Shown here one piece after another: positions 20,822 through 32,363 of a DNA stretch of 64,000 nt. Within the stretch, counting starts at the first letter, position 1. The number at the start of each line of letters is the position of its first letter. A model generated the notes under the pieces. The model saw only the letters and a program-made list of their open reading frames with translations, did no database searches and was not told the DNA's origin. The stretch is from Arachis hypogaea (Eukaryota > Streptophyta > Magnoliopsida > Fabales > Fabaceae), in assembly GCF_003086295.3 (NCBI RefSeq), contig NC_092039.1:67413649-67477648 (forward strand), given 5' to 3'. The translations under genes and the position numbers were made by a program.

Positions 20822-22914
20822 TGATGTGTGGAAAACGATCCAACACAAAACTCACCGGCAAGTGTACCGGGTCGCATCAAGTAATAATAACTCACATGAG
20901 TGAGGTCGATCCCACAGGGATTGAAGGATTGAGGAATTTTAGTTTAGTGGTTGATTTAGTCAAGCGAATCAAGTTTTGATTGAGTGGGTTGTATTTAACA
21001 GAAGATAAATTGCTTGAAATGTAAAGGGAGAGGGGAAATTGCATTAAATTAAAGAGCAGGAAAGTAAACTTGCTGAATCTTAAAGAACAAGAAAGTAAAT
21101 AACTGAAACTTAAAGTGCAAGAAATATAAATTACAGTAACTTAAATGGCAAGAAAGATAAATGGCTTGAAAATAAAAGGGGTTTGAGGATTGGGATTGCA
21201 GAATATAAACAAAGAAAAATTGAATTGCCACAGTTAATATAGCAGGAATTGAATTGGAAGCAATGAAAGCTTAAACAGAAAATTAAAGTAAAATGCAGCA
21301 AGGTTCACAGAAGAACCCAAGTAAATTGTGATCTCAGGACTCAAGAGCTTAGGTAGCAGAGCCTAAAACCCAATTTCCTTCCCAGATCCGAGTTATCAAA
21401 GCAATTGACAGAAAATTAAAGAAGAAGCAGTAGAAGAACAGAAATCAAATTCAATTGTGCAGAAAAGGATTTAAAGAGATTTTAGATGGGAATTGAGACA
21501 GAATTTCCTCAATTTCACACACCCAAAACTCAGAAACAGAAGAGTAGAATTGCCCGAGTAAGAATGAGGAAGGAGATCAGTCAATTCTCCCTTACTCCTC
21601 TGAGCTCTCGGTCAAGTCTCTCAAGAGCAATTACAAGAAATTCAAAGCTCAAAGAAAGTGCAAAATTCAAAAGCCAAGCTAAAGGTAAGTCCAAAAGGTT
21701 CTAATTACATCAAACTAGCTTCTATTTATACACTTTCTATTCTTGGATTTTGGGATTTGGATGGGCTTTTGATTTGGTGAAGAAATGAATTAAAATGGGG
21801 TTTTAATTTGGATTTTCGGCCCATGAAAAGTTGCTCCCAGGAGGCTGCCCTGCCCTTGTGGAGGGCAGGGCAGAAAATTGATGTTTGGTGCGTTGCTGGT
21901 GCGGGCGTGGTGCAGTCTGGTGCGGCCTTGGTGCGCCAAACGCTGCCCTGCCCGCGCCAAGGGCAGGGCAGGAAAAGTTGGTGCGCCAGAAATTGCCTTG
22001 GTGCTGCCAGAATCAAGAATTGGTGCGCCAGAAATTGCTTTGGTGCATAGGATGCTGCCCTGCCCTCGCGGAGGGCAGGGCAGGAAATTTTGGTGCTGCC
22101 AGGGTCGAGCTTGGTGCGTGCTGGTGCTGCCAGGAATGAGCCTTGGTGCGCCAGATTTGAGTTTTGGTGCGCCAGCTCCATGCATCATCAAAATGCTGCC
22201 CTGCCCTCGCGGAGGGCAGGGCAGTGTTGCCACTTTGCTGTCCCGTGTTCGAAACACGGCTGGGACACACGTTCAATTAATTTCCTTGGTTTCTTGGCAC
22301 GGCACTCAACCTTAGTTCTTTGCTTCTTCCTTGGTCCGTGTTCGAGTCTTGTGGCATGCATGGGTGACATTTTTCCTTTGATTTTCTTCCTTGGTGAGCC
22401 CGATACTGCCCTTGTGGAGGGCAGGGCAAGGTTCTCTTCTTCTTGGTTCCAAGGCACACTTTTGTGCTCTGCCCTTGTAGTGGGCAGGGCAGAGTTGCCT
22501 TCCTTGTTTGGTTTCCTTATGTTGCCCTCCTAGAGGGCAGTGTGCCCTTGTGGAGGGCAATGTTTGCCTCCCCTTTGCATGCGGCACACTTCCTCTTGCT
22601 TTGACCACACTTTCCTTTCCTTGGGCTACACTTCTTATGCCACGCTTTTCCTTTTCTTTTCTTTTTTCACCTATAATAAACCAAAACAACCACTCCAAGT
22701 ATCACTAAATTCAAGAGGCTTATAAATCAATTAAAATTCAATTAAAATTAGCTTAAACCTCATGGATTATCATTAATTTCATGGTGGTTGCTTGATTTAG
22801 AGAAGTTATGCATTTTCACTCCAAATCACTTACTTAGGATGCAAGAAAGTGCATAAATGCTAACAAAACAAGTGAAATTAGCTTGAAAAATGGGTATATG
22901 ATGACTTGTCATCA
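20822..22914 (-). repeat. E7 5' LTR
   Basis: 2,093 bp, nearly identical to 15365-17458. Minus-strand TATAAATAG is at 21722-21730. The hairpin array is at 21845-22559. A single-base length difference in a CTTTT run near 22660 is the only indel I noticed. Confidence 0.93.
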
Positions 22915-22919
22915 GAAGG
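22915..22919. repeat. Target site duplication of E7, right copy (GAAGG)
   Basis: Matches 15360-15364. Removing E7 and one copy restores the ORF2 reading frame. Confidence 0.92.
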
Positions 22920-23606
22920 GTTAACTTTGATCAAAGGTTGGACCAAGTCCTCATAGACATCTGTGAAGAGGGCGCCAAATGGAAGAGAGATTCAAGAGGG
23001 AAGCCGATTCAATTGAGAAGGCATGACCTCAAGCCCGTGGCTAGAGGATGGTTGGAGTTTATCCAACGCTCAATCATTCCCACTAGCAACCGGTCCGAAG
23101 TTACTATAGACCGGGCTATCATGATTCATAGCATCATGATTGGAGAAGAAATAGAAGTTCATGAGGTTATATCCCAAGAACTTTATAAGGTGGCGGACAA
23201 GTCTTCTACCTTGGCAAGGTTAGCCTTTCCTCATCTCATTTGTCACCTCTGTTATTCAGTTGGAGTTGACATAGAGGGAGACATCCCCATTGATGAGGAC
23301 AAGCCCATCACTAAGAAGAGGATGGAGCAAACAAGAGATCCCTCTCATCATCAAATCCCTGAGATGCCTCAAGGGATGCACTTTCCTCCACAACACTATT
23401 GGGAGCAACTGAACACCTCCCTAGGAGAATTGAGTTCCAACATGGGACAACTAAGGGTGGAGCACCAAGAACATTCCATTCTCCTCCATGAAATTAGAGA
23501 AGATTAAAGAATCATGAGAGAGGAGCAACAAAGACAAGGAAGAGACATTGAGGAGCTCAAGCACTCCATGGGATCTTCAAGAGGAAGAACAAGCTGCCAT
23601 CACTAA
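22920..23606 (+). pseudogene. E2 ORF2, second part, one nonsense codon
   Basis: Continues the E2 ORF2 frame from 15364 (VNFDQRLDQVL region, then VARGWLEFIQ and IPTSNRSEV). It is interrupted by TAA at 23505-23507 (a CAA position in E4) and ends at TAA 23604-23606. Joined in frame it would be 375 codons, close to E1 ORF2. The C-terminal part is charged with heptad-like Leu/Ile spacing. Confidence 0.82.
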
Positions 23607-24540
23607 GGTGGACCCGTTCTTTAATTTCCTTGTTCTTTATTTTCCTGTTTTTCGAATTTTAGTGCTTATGTTTATCCATGTTTGTGTCTTGTGATCATTA
23701 GTGTCTTAGTGTCTATGCCTTAAAGTTATGAATGTCCTATGAATCCATCACCTTTCTTGAATGAAAAATGTTCTTAATTGAAAAAGAAAAGAATTGCATG
23801 AATTTTGAATTTTATAACAGATTAATTATTTTGATGTGGTGGCAATATTTTTATTTTCTGAATGTATGCTTAAACAGTGCATATGTCTTTTGAATTTGTG
23901 GTTCATGAATGTTGGCTCATGAAAGAATGATGAAAAAGGAGACATGTTACTGAGGATCTGAAAAATCATAAAAATGATTCTTGAAGCAAGAAAAAGCAGT
24001 GAATACAAAAAAAAAATTTCGAAAAAAAAGAGAAAGAAAAAGAAAGAGAAAAAGAAAGAAAAAGAAAAAAAAAAGATGATCTAGAAAGAAATAAAGTTGT
24101 GATCCAAGGCAAAAAGAGTGTGCTTAAGAACCCTGGACACCTCTAATTGGGGACTCTAGCAAAGCTGAGTCACAATCTGAAAAGGTTCACCCAATTATGT
24201 GTCTGTGGCATGTATGTATCTGGTGGTAATACTGGAAGACAGAGTGCTTTGGGCCACGGCCAAGACTCAATAAGTAGCTGTGTTCAAGAATCATCATACT
24301 TAACTAGGAGAATCAATAACACTATCTGGATTATGAGTTCCTAAAGAAGCCAATCATTCTGAATTTCAAAGGATAGAGTGAGATGCCAAAACTGTTCAGA
24401 GGCAAAAAGCTAAAAGCCCCGCTCATCTAATTAATACTGATCTTCATAGATGTTTTTGGAATTCATTGCATATTCTCTTCTTTTTATCTTATTTGATTTT
24501 CAGTTGCTTGGGGACAAGCAACAATTTAAGTTTGGTGTTG
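23607..24540 (+). other. E2 3' non-coding region
   Basis: Homologous to 5876-6977 of E1; an A/GA-rich run lies at 24008-24075. It ends in a perfect hairpin, TTGCTTGGGGACAAGCAA, at 24504-24521 and TAAGTTTGGTGT at 24527-24538, two bases from the LTR. No gene was seen. Confidence 0.65.
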
Positions 24541-26105
24541 TGATGAGCGGATAATTTGTACACTTTTTGGCATTGTTTTTAGTATGTTTTTTTTGGTATG
24601 TTCTAGTTAGTTTTTAGTATATTTTTATTAGTTTTTAGTTAAAATTCACTTGTCTGGACTTTACTATGAGTTTGTGTGTTTTTCTATGATTTCATGTATT
24701 TTCTGGCTGAAATTGAGGGACCTGAGCAAAAATCTGATTCAGAGGCTGAAAAGGACTGCAGATGCTGTTGGATTCTGATCTCCCTGCACTCGAAGTGGAT
24801 TTTCTGGAGCTACAGAAGCCCAATTGGCGCGTTCTCAACGGCTTTGGAAAGTAGACATCCTGGGCTTTCCAGCAATATATGATAGTCCATACTTTGCCCA
24901 AGATTTGATGGCCCAAATCGGTGTTCAAAGTCACCTTCAGAATTCCCAGCGTTAAACGCCGGAACTGGCACAAGGATGGGAGTTAAACGCCCAAACTGGC
25001 ACAAAAGCTGGCGTTTAACTCCAAGAGAAGTCTCTACACGAAAATGCTTCAATGCTCAGCCCAAGCACACACCAAGTGGGCCCGGAAGTGGATTTTTATA
25101 TCATTTACTCATCTTTGTAAACCTTAGGCTACTAGTTCTCTATAAGTAGGACCTTTTACTATTGTATTTTCATCTTCGGACATCTAGTTCTTAGATCATT
25201 GGGAGGCTGGCCTCATGGCCAAGCCTAGACCTTGTTCTTATGTATTTTCAACGGTGGAGTTTCTACACACCATAGATTAAGGTGTGGAGCTCTGCTGTAC
25301 CTCGAGTATTAATGCAATTACTACTGTTCTTCTATTCAATTTCGCTTGTTCTTGTTCCAAGATATCACTTGTTCTTCAACTTGATGAATGTGATGATCCG
25401 TGACACTCATCATCATTCTCACCTATGAACGTGTGCCTGACAACCACCTCCGTTCTACCTTAGATTGGGTGGATATCTCTTGGGTTCTTTAACCGGAATC
25501 TTCGTGGTATAAGCTAGAATTGATGGCGGCATTCAAGAGAATCCGGAAGGTCTAAACCTTGTCTGTGGTATTCTGAGTAGGATTCAATGATTGAATGACT
25601 GTGACGAGCTTCATATTCGCGATTGTGGGGCGTTAGTGACAGACGCAAAAGAATCACTGGATTCTATTCTGACATGATCGAGAACCGACAGCTGGATAGC
25701 CGTGCCGTGACAGGGTGCGTTGAACATTTCCACTGAGAGGATGGGAGGTAGCCACTGACAACGGTGAAACCCTTGCATACAACTTGCCATGGAAAGGAGT
25801 AGGAAGGATTGGATGAAGACAGTAGGAAAGCAAAGAGACGGATGGGACCAAGCATCTTCATACGCTTATCTGAAATTCCCACCAATGAATTACATAAGTA
25901 TCTCTATCTTTATCTTTATGTTTTATTCATCATCCATAACCATTTGAGTTTGCCTGACTAAGATTTACAAGGTGACCATAGCTTGCTTCATACCAACAAT
26001 CTCTGTGGGATCGACCCTTACTCGCGTAAGGTTTATTACTTGGACGACCCAGTACACTTGCTGGTTAGTTGTGCGAAGTTGTAGTGATCACAATTTTGTC
26101 CACCA
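24541..26105 (+). repeat. E2 3' LTR
   Basis: 1,565 bp matching 8598-10160, ending in CCACCA and followed by the CTGGT duplication. TATAAGTAG is at 25141-25149. Confidence 0.93.
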
Positions 26106-26110
26106 CTGGT
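26106..26110. repeat. Target site duplication of E2, right copy (CTGGT)
   Basis: Same as 8593-8597; E1 LTR sequence continues after it. Confidence 0.92.
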
Positions 26111-26211
26111 TAAGTTGAACGGAGTTGTATCCACACATAGCATAGAGCCACAATAATGATTCCATACAATAACAAAGAGACCAACTTTGATGATCACAAT
26201 TTCATCCACCA
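26111..26211 (+). mobile_element. E1 3' LTR, displaced end
   Basis: Continues the LTR broken at 8597 and ends TGATGATCACAATTTCATCC then ACCA, the family's LTR end. With 6978-8597 it makes an LTR of about 1.72 kb. Confidence 0.8.
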
Positions 26212-26394
26212 AGAGTCCAGAAAAGTCTAAACCTTGTCTGTGGTATTCCGAGTAGGATTCAAGGATTGAATGACTGTGACGAGCTTCAAACTTGCGATTG
26301 TTGGGCGTGATGACAAACGCAAAAGAATCAATGGATTCTATTCCGGCATGATCAAGAATCGACAGATGATTAGCCGTGCTGTGACAGAGCATTT
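26212..26394 (+). repeat. LTR remnant, older layer
   Basis: 183 bases of internal LTR text, matching for example 8058-8225 of the E1 LTR. They sit between the E1 LTR end and the E3 start. This is the target into which both E1 and E3 probably inserted. Confidence 0.75.
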
Positions 26395-28093
26395 TGATGA
26401 GCGGATAATTTATACGCTTTTTGGCATTGTTTTTAGTATGTTTTTAGTATGTTTTAGTTAGTTTTTATCATATTTTTATTAGTTTTTATTTAAAATTCAC
26501 TTTTCTGGACTTTACTTTGAGTTTATGTATTTTTCTGTGATTTCAGGTATTTTCTGGCTGAAATTGATGGACCTGAGCAAAAATCTGATTCAGAGGCTGA
26601 AAAAGAACTGCAGATGCTGTTGGATTCTGATCTCCTTGCACTCGAAGTGGATTTTCTAGAGCTGCAGAAACCCAATTGGCACGCTCTCAATTGCGTTGGA
26701 AAGTAGACATTTTGGGCTTTCTAGCAATATATAATAGTTCATACTTTGCCTGAGGTTTGATGGCTCAAACCGGCGTTCCAAATCAGCTCAAGACTGCCCG
26801 GCGTTTAACGCCGGAACTGGCACAAAAGTGGGAGTTAAACACCCAAACTGGCACAAAAGCTGGCGTTTAACTCCAAGAAAAGTCTCTACACAAAGAAGCT
26901 TCAATGCTCAGCCCAAGCACACACCAGGTGGGTCCGGAAGTGGATTTTTACGTCATTTACTCATTTTTCTTAATCCTAAGCTACTAGTTCTCTATAAATA
27001 GGACCTTTTGCTATTGTATTTTCATCTTTGGATCAATTTAGACCTTAGGATCATCTTTGGACGTCTAGTTCATCTTGGTAGCTATCTTTGAGTAGTCTTA
27101 TGCTATCTTAGATCATGGGGCTGGCCTCTTGGCCATGGCTAGACCTTGTTCTTATGTATTTTCAACGGTGGAGTTTCTACACACCATAGATTAAGGTGTG
27201 GAGCTCTGCTGTACCTCGAGTATTAATGCAATTACTATTGTTCTTCTATTCAATTCAGCTTATTCTTGTTCCAAGATATTCATTCGCACTCAAGAACCTG
27301 ATGAATGTGATGATTATATGACGCTCATCATCATTCTCACTTATGAACGCGTGCCTGACAACCACTTCCGTTCTACATGCAAACAAGGCTTGAATGTGTA
27401 TCTCTTGGATTCCTTAATCAGAATCTTCATAGTATAAGCTAGAATTGATGGCGGCATTCTTGAGAATCTGGAAGGTCTAAACCTTGTCTGTGGTATTCTG
27501 AGTAGGATTCAAGGATTGAATGAATGTGACGAGCTTCAAACTCACGATTGTGGTGCGTTAGTGACAGACGCAAAAGAATCACTGGATTCTATTCCGACAT
27601 GATCGAGAACCGACAGATGAATAGCCGTGCTGTAACAGAGCGCATTGAACATTTTCACTGAGAGGACGGGACTGTAGCCATTGACAACGGTGATGCCCAA
27701 CATACAGCTTGCCATGGAAAGGAGTAAGAAGGATTGGATGAAGACAGTAGGAAAGCAGAGAGACGGAAGGGACAAAGCATCTCCATACGCTTATCTGAAA
27801 TTCTCACCAATGAATTACATAAGTATCTCTATCTTTATTTTATATTTTATTCATCTTTTAATTATCAATCCTCCATAACCATTTGAATCCGCCTGATTGA
27901 GATTTACAAGATGACCATAGCTTTCTTCATACCAACAATCTCCGTGGGATCGACCCTTACTCGCGTAAGGTTTATTACTTGGACGACCCAGTGCACTTGC
28001 TGGTTAGTTGTACGAAGTTGTGATAAAGACTTGAGATCGCAATTGAGCGTACCATGTTGATGGCACCATTGATGATCACAATTTCATGCACCA
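26395..28093 (+). repeat. E3 5' LTR
   Basis: About 1.70 kb from TGATGAGCGG to CATGCACCA. TATAAATAG is at 26993-27001. Near the end, at 28061-28071, is a TGGCACCATTG word resembling a degraded primer site. Confidence 0.9.
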
Positions 28094-28099
28094 AGTTTT

Positions 28100-28117
28100 T
28101 GGCGCCATTGCCGGGGA
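28100..28117 (+). promoter_or_regulatory. E3 primer binding site, tRNA-Asp type
   Basis: TGGCGCCATTGCCGGGGA, one mismatch to tRNA-Asp complementarity. Confidence 0.85.
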
Positions 28118-29788
28118 TTATTCGAGTTTGGACAACTGACGGTTCATCTTGTTGCTTAGATTAGGTAATTTTATTTTATTTTGTTCTTCAAAATTTTTAA
28201 GAATGAATTCTAGAGTTTCAAGGTGATGTTCTTATCATCACAAAAGCTGATTGATTCTCATCAATTTAGCTCTTGAATGTAATGTCCTGCTGAAGCTTGG
28301 CTAGCCATGTCTAATCTTTTTAGACTAAAGTTTTAGACTAACATTGCATGATACTTGGAAATTCTTATTAAGAATTTTGATATCCTTATTTTCTTTTCCA
28401 CTCAATTTTTGAAAAAATCCAAAAAAATATAAAATCTTAAAATCAAAAATATTTTTATGTTTCTTGTTTGACTCTAGTGTCTAATCTTAAGTTTGGTGTC
28501 AATTGCATGTCTTTATTCTTCTAATTTTCAAAAATTACATGCATTATGTTCTTCATTGATCTTCAAGTTGTTCTTGATGATTTCCTTGCTCTGATCTTTA
28601 AATTCTCTTGTCTTGAGTGTTTTGTTGTTTCTCATATGCATTCTCAATTTGTTAGTGTCAATAGTATACATACTTCTAAGTTTGGTGTCTTGCATGCATT
28701 GTTTATTTGATCTTAGTTGCATTTTGATTATTCCTCATCATTAAAAATTCAAAAAAAATTTTTAATTTGTGTCTTTTCAAGTCAATAATACAGAGAATTG
28801 AAGATTCAGAACATGCAGCAGAGGAATTACACAGAAAAAGCTGGGCGTTCAAAATGCCCAGTGAAGAAGGAAAACTGGCGTTTAAACGCCAGCCAAGGTA
28901 TCTGGCTGGGCATTTAACGCCCAAAAGGGTAGCATTTTGGGCGTTAAATGCCAGAATGGATACCATTCTGGGCGTTTAACGCCAGGATGGCACAAGAGGG
29001 AAGCTTTTGTTTTTAATTCAAATTTTTTTCAAGTTTTCATAATTTTTCAAAATCAAATCTTTTTCAAATCATATATTTTCAATCATATATTTTCAAAATC
29101 AATTTCTTTCCATTTTTCAAAAATACTTGCTAATAATTAATGATTTGATTCAACATTTCAAGTATGTTACCTTTTCTGTTGAGAAAGGTTTAATGTCTGA
29201 ATCATATCTTTTAAATTTCTTGTTAGCCAAGTCATTAATTTTAAAAATCAAATCTTTTTAAATTGTTTTTCAATCATATCTTCTTAATCACATCTTTTTC
29301 AAAATAGTTTTCAATCATATCTTTTTGACTTCTAATTTCAAAATCTTTTTCAAAAATCACTTTTTTTCTTTCTCAATCTTAGTTTTCGAAAATCATCAAT
29401 CAAATTTTCAAAATTTCTTTTAATTATTTTAAAATCTTTTACTTTAAATTCAAAAATTCTTCCCCTCTTCTCACATCCTTCTATTTATGGACTAACACTC
29501 CTCCTCAATGCACAATTCGAACTCTACCCCTCTTGATAAGTTCGAATTCTTGTACCTCCTCCTTCTATTCTTCTTTTCCTCTGACACCTCAAGGAATCTC
29601 TATCATGTGACATAGAGGATTCCATACTTTCTTGTTCTTTTCTCTTTCATATAAGCAAGAACAAAGACAAAGGCATTCTTGTTGAGGCTGACCCTGAACC
29701 TGAAAGGACCTTGAAGCGAAAGCTAAGAGAAGCTAAAGCACTATTCTCTGTAGAGGACCTAACAAAAATCTTCAAGTAAGAAGAAGAC
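28118..29788 (+). other. E3 leader with palindrome array, hairpin and broken gag start
   Basis: AT-rich. The motif TAAGTTTGGTGT occurs at about 28489-28500 and 28678-28689. Palindromes lie at 28843-28985. The gag hairpin is at 29593-29623. The ancestral gag ATG is now ATA (near 29651), and an in-frame TAA replaces a GAA codon of E2 near 29776, so the first part of gag is lost. Confidence 0.7.
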
Positions 29789-31999
29789 ATGGCAGCCGAA
29801 AACAACAACAATGCCAACAATGCAAGGAAGGTGCTGGGTGACTTTACTGCACCTACTCCCGACTTCTATGGGAGAAACATCTCTATCCCTGCCATTGGAG
29901 CAAACAACTTTGAGCTTAAGCCTCAATTAGTTTCCCTAATGCAACAGAACTGCAAGTTTTATGGACTTCCATTGGAAGATCCTCATCAGTTTTTAGCTGA
30001 ATTCATGCAAATCTGTGACACTGTCAAGACCAATGGGGTTGACCCTGAAGTCTACAGACTTATGCTATTCCCTTTTGCTGTAAGAGACAGAGCTAGAATA
30101 TGGTTAGACTCAAAACCTAAAGAAAGCCTGAACTCTTGGGAAAAGCTAGTCAATGCCTTCTTGGCAAAGTTCTTTCTACCTCAAAAATTGAGTAAGCTTA
30201 GAGTGGAAGTCCAAACCTTCAAACAGAAGGAAGGTGAATCCCTCTATGAAGCTTGGGAAAGATACAAACAATTGATCAGAAAGTGTCCTTCTGACATGCT
30301 TTCTGAATGGAGCATCATAGCTATCTTCTATGATGGTCTGTCTGAACTGTCCAATATGTCATTGGACAGCTCTGCTAGAGGATCTCTTCACCTGAAGAAG
30401 ACGCCTGCAGAAGCACGAGAACTCATTGAAATGGTTGCAAATAACCAATTTATGTACACTTCTGAAAGGAATCCTGTGAACAATGGGACGAATCAAAAGA
30501 AAAGAGTTCTAGGGATTAATACTCTGAATGCCATATTGGCTCAGAACAAAATATTGACTCAGCAAGTCAATATGATTTCTCAAGGTCTGTCTGGAATGCA
30601 AGCTGCACCAGGCAGTACTAAGGACGCTTCATCTGAAGAAGAAGCTTATGATCCTGAGAACCCATCAATGGAAGAGGTGAATTACATGGGAGAACCCTAT
30701 GGAAACACCTATAATCCTTCATGGAGAAATCATCCAAATCTCTCATGGAAGGATCAACAGAGACGTCAACAAGGTTTCAACAACAATAATGGTGGAAGAA
30801 ACAGGTTTAGCAATGGCAAGCCTTTTTCATCATCTTCTCAGCAACAGACAGAGAATTCTAAGCAAAACTCCTCTGACTTAGCAACTATAGTCTTTGATCT
30901 AATTAAAACCACTCAAAGTTTCATGACTAAAACAAGGTCCTCCATTAGAAATTTGGAGGCACGAGTGGGTCAGCTGAGTAAGAAAGTTACTGAACTCCCT
31001 CCTAGTACTCTTCCAAGCAATAAAGAAGAGAATCCAAAAGGAGAGTGTAAGGCCATAAACATGGCCGAATTTGGAGAGGAGAAAGAGGCAGTGATCGCCA
31101 CTGAGGAAGACCTCAATGGACGTCCACTGGCCTCGAATGAGTTCCCTAATGAGGAACCATGGGAACCTGAGGCTCACACTGAGACCATAGAGATTCCATT
31201 GGATTTACTTCTGCCATTCAAGAGCTCTGATGAGTATTCTTCCTCTGAAGAGGATGAAGATGTCACTGAAGAGCAAGTCGCTAATTACCTTGGAGCAATC
31301 ATAAAACTAAATGACAAGTTATTTGGTAATGAGACTTGGGAGGATGAACCTCCTTTGCTCACCAAAGAACTGGATGACTTGACTAGGCAGAGATTACATC
31401 AAAAGAGACAGGACCCTGGGAAGTTCTCAATACCTTGTACAATAGGCACCATGAGCTTCAAGAAGGCTCTGTGTGACCTAGGGTCAAGCATAAACTTCAT
31501 GCCTCTCTCTGTAATGGAGAAGCTAGAGATCTTTGAGGTACAAGCTGCAAGAATCTCACTAGAGATGGCAGATAATTCAAGAAAACAAGCTTATGGACTT
31601 GTAGAGGATGTTCTGGTAAAGATTGAAGACCATTACATCCCTGCTGATTTCATAGTCCTAGAGACTGGGAAGTGCATGGATGAATCCATCATCCTTGGCA
31701 GACCCTTCCTAGCCACAGCAAAGGCTGTGATTAATGTTGACAGAGGAGAATTGATCATTCAAGTGAATGAAGAATCCCTTGTGTTTAAAGCTCAAGGATA
31801 TCCCTTTGTAACCATGGAGAGGAAGCATGAAGAGCTTCTCTCAAAACAGAGTCAAACAAAGCCCCCACAGTCAAACTCTAAGTTTGGTGTTGGGAGGCCA
31901 CAACCAAATTCTAAGTTCGGTGTTGAACCCCACATTCAGATTCTAAGTTTGGTGTTGGGAGGTTCCAACATTACTCTGAACATCTGTGAGGCTCCATGA
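29789..31999 (+). CDS. E3 gag-protease, longest intact copy (736 aa)
   Basis: This is the longest open gag-protease frame in the window, beginning at an internal Met (MAAENNNNANNARK) because the original start is mutated. The gag core is at about residues 45-180 (RARIWLDSK, EKLVNAFLAKFF). The Gln/Asn/Ser-rich linker is at 300-370, the coiled-coil-like EARVGQLSKKV stretch near 390 and an acidic region at 440-520. The protease-like domain starts at about 545 with intact CDLGSSINFMP. NSKFGV repeats follow; loss of one C in a CCCCC run near 31930 replaces the last repeat and end. No zinc knuckle was seen. It is the best candidate here to still make Gag. Confidence 0.82.
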   Translation: MAAENNNNANNARKVLGDFTAPTPDFYGRNISIPAIGANNFELKPQLVSLMQQNCKFYGLPLEDPHQFLAEFMQICDTVKTNGVDPEVYRLMLFPFAVRDRARIWLDSKPKESLNSWEKLVNAFLAKFFLPQKLSKLRVEVQTFKQKEGESLYEAWERYKQLIRKCPSDMLSEWSIIAIFYDGLSELSNMSLDSSARGSLHLKKTPAEARELIEMVANNQFMYTSERNPVNNGTNQKKRVLGINTLNAILAQNKILTQQVNMISQGLSGMQAAPGSTKDASSEEEAYDPENPSMEEVNYMGEPYGNTYNPSWRNHPNLSWKDQQRRQQGFNNNNGGRNRFSNGKPFSSSSQQQTENSKQNSSDLATIVFDLIKTTQSFMTKTRSSIRNLEARVGQLSKKVTELPPSTLPSNKEENPKGECKAINMAEFGEEKEAVIATEEDLNGRPLASNEFPNEEPWEPEAHTETIEIPLDLLLPFKSSDEYSSSEEDEDVTEEQVANYLGAIIKLNDKLFGNETWEDEPPLLTKELDDLTRQRLHQKRQDPGKFSIPCTIGTMSFKKALCDLGSSINFMPLSVMEKLEIFEVQAARISLEMADNSRKQAYGLVEDVLVKIEDHYIPADFIVLETGKCMDESIILGRPFLATAKAVINVDRGELIIQVNEESLVFKAQGYPFVTMERKHEELLSKQSQTKPPQSNSKFGVGRPQPNSKFGVEPHIQILSLVLGGSNITLNICEAP

Positions 32000-32195
32000 G
32001 AGCCCACTGTCAAGCTACTGACATTAAAAAGAAGCGCTTGTTGGGAGGCAACCCAATGTTATATTTATCTATTTTCCATTATTATTTTTTGTTTTCTATA
32101 GGTTGATGATCATGTGAAGTCACAAAAACAATTGAAAAAGCAAAAACAGAATGAAAAATAGAAAGTAAAACAGCACACCCTGGAGGAAAAGCTTG
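32000..32195 (+). promoter_or_regulatory. E3 post-gag-pr conserved motif and spacer
   Basis: The CAAGCTACTGACATTAAAA block and TTGGGAGGCAACCCA lie at about 32010-32056, followed by an A-rich spacer. Confidence 0.65.
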
Positions 32196-32363
32196 CTGGC
32201 GTTTAAACGCCAGTAAGGGCAGCAAATGGGCGTTTAACGCCCAATCTGGCACCATTCTGGGCGTTTAACGCCAGAAAGGGGCACCAGACTGGCGTTTAAC
32301 GCTAGGGAGGGGCAAGAAGATGGCGTTACCAGAAATGGGCAGCAGCCCGGCGTTTAACGCCAG
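32196..32363 (+). repeat. Palindrome array of E3
   Basis: Six units as in E2. One arm is damaged (a GCGTTACCAG form near 32322), the kind of decay expected if the array is no longer maintained. Confidence 0.88.

Larger units (their letters stand above)
15365..22914 (-). mobile_element. E7: gag-only LTR retrotransposon inserted antisense in E2 ORF2
   Basis: 7,550 bp flanked by GAAGG (15360-15364 and 22915-22919). The LTRs (15365-17458, 20822-22914) are nearly identical, a dozen or so differences by eye over 2.09 kb, so the insertion is young. The interior of 3.36 kb has a tRNA-Asp primer site, one gag gene with an integrase-like tail and a non-coding 3' part. No protease, reverse transcriptase or integrase core is visible. 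It fits the class described as terminal-repeat retrotransposons with a GAG domain. Its LTR is unrelated to those of E1-E6, but it shares TAAGTTTGGTGT, the TTGGGAGGCAACCCA block and the hairpin next to the LTR. Confidence 0.93.
8598..26105 (+). mobile_element. E2: non-autonomous LTR retrotransposon inserted in the E1 LTR
   Basis: Both LTRs (8598-10160 and 24541-26105), a tRNA-Asp primer site, leader, gag-protease, palindrome array, ORF2 and 3' region are present. CTGGT flanks the element. It has no pol enzymes between protease and ORF2. E7 (15365-22914) is inserted in ORF2. Without E7 and one GAAGG copy the element would be about 9.95 kb. It belongs with E3 by LTR text and by T/A-centred palindromes. 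Confidence 0.93.
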
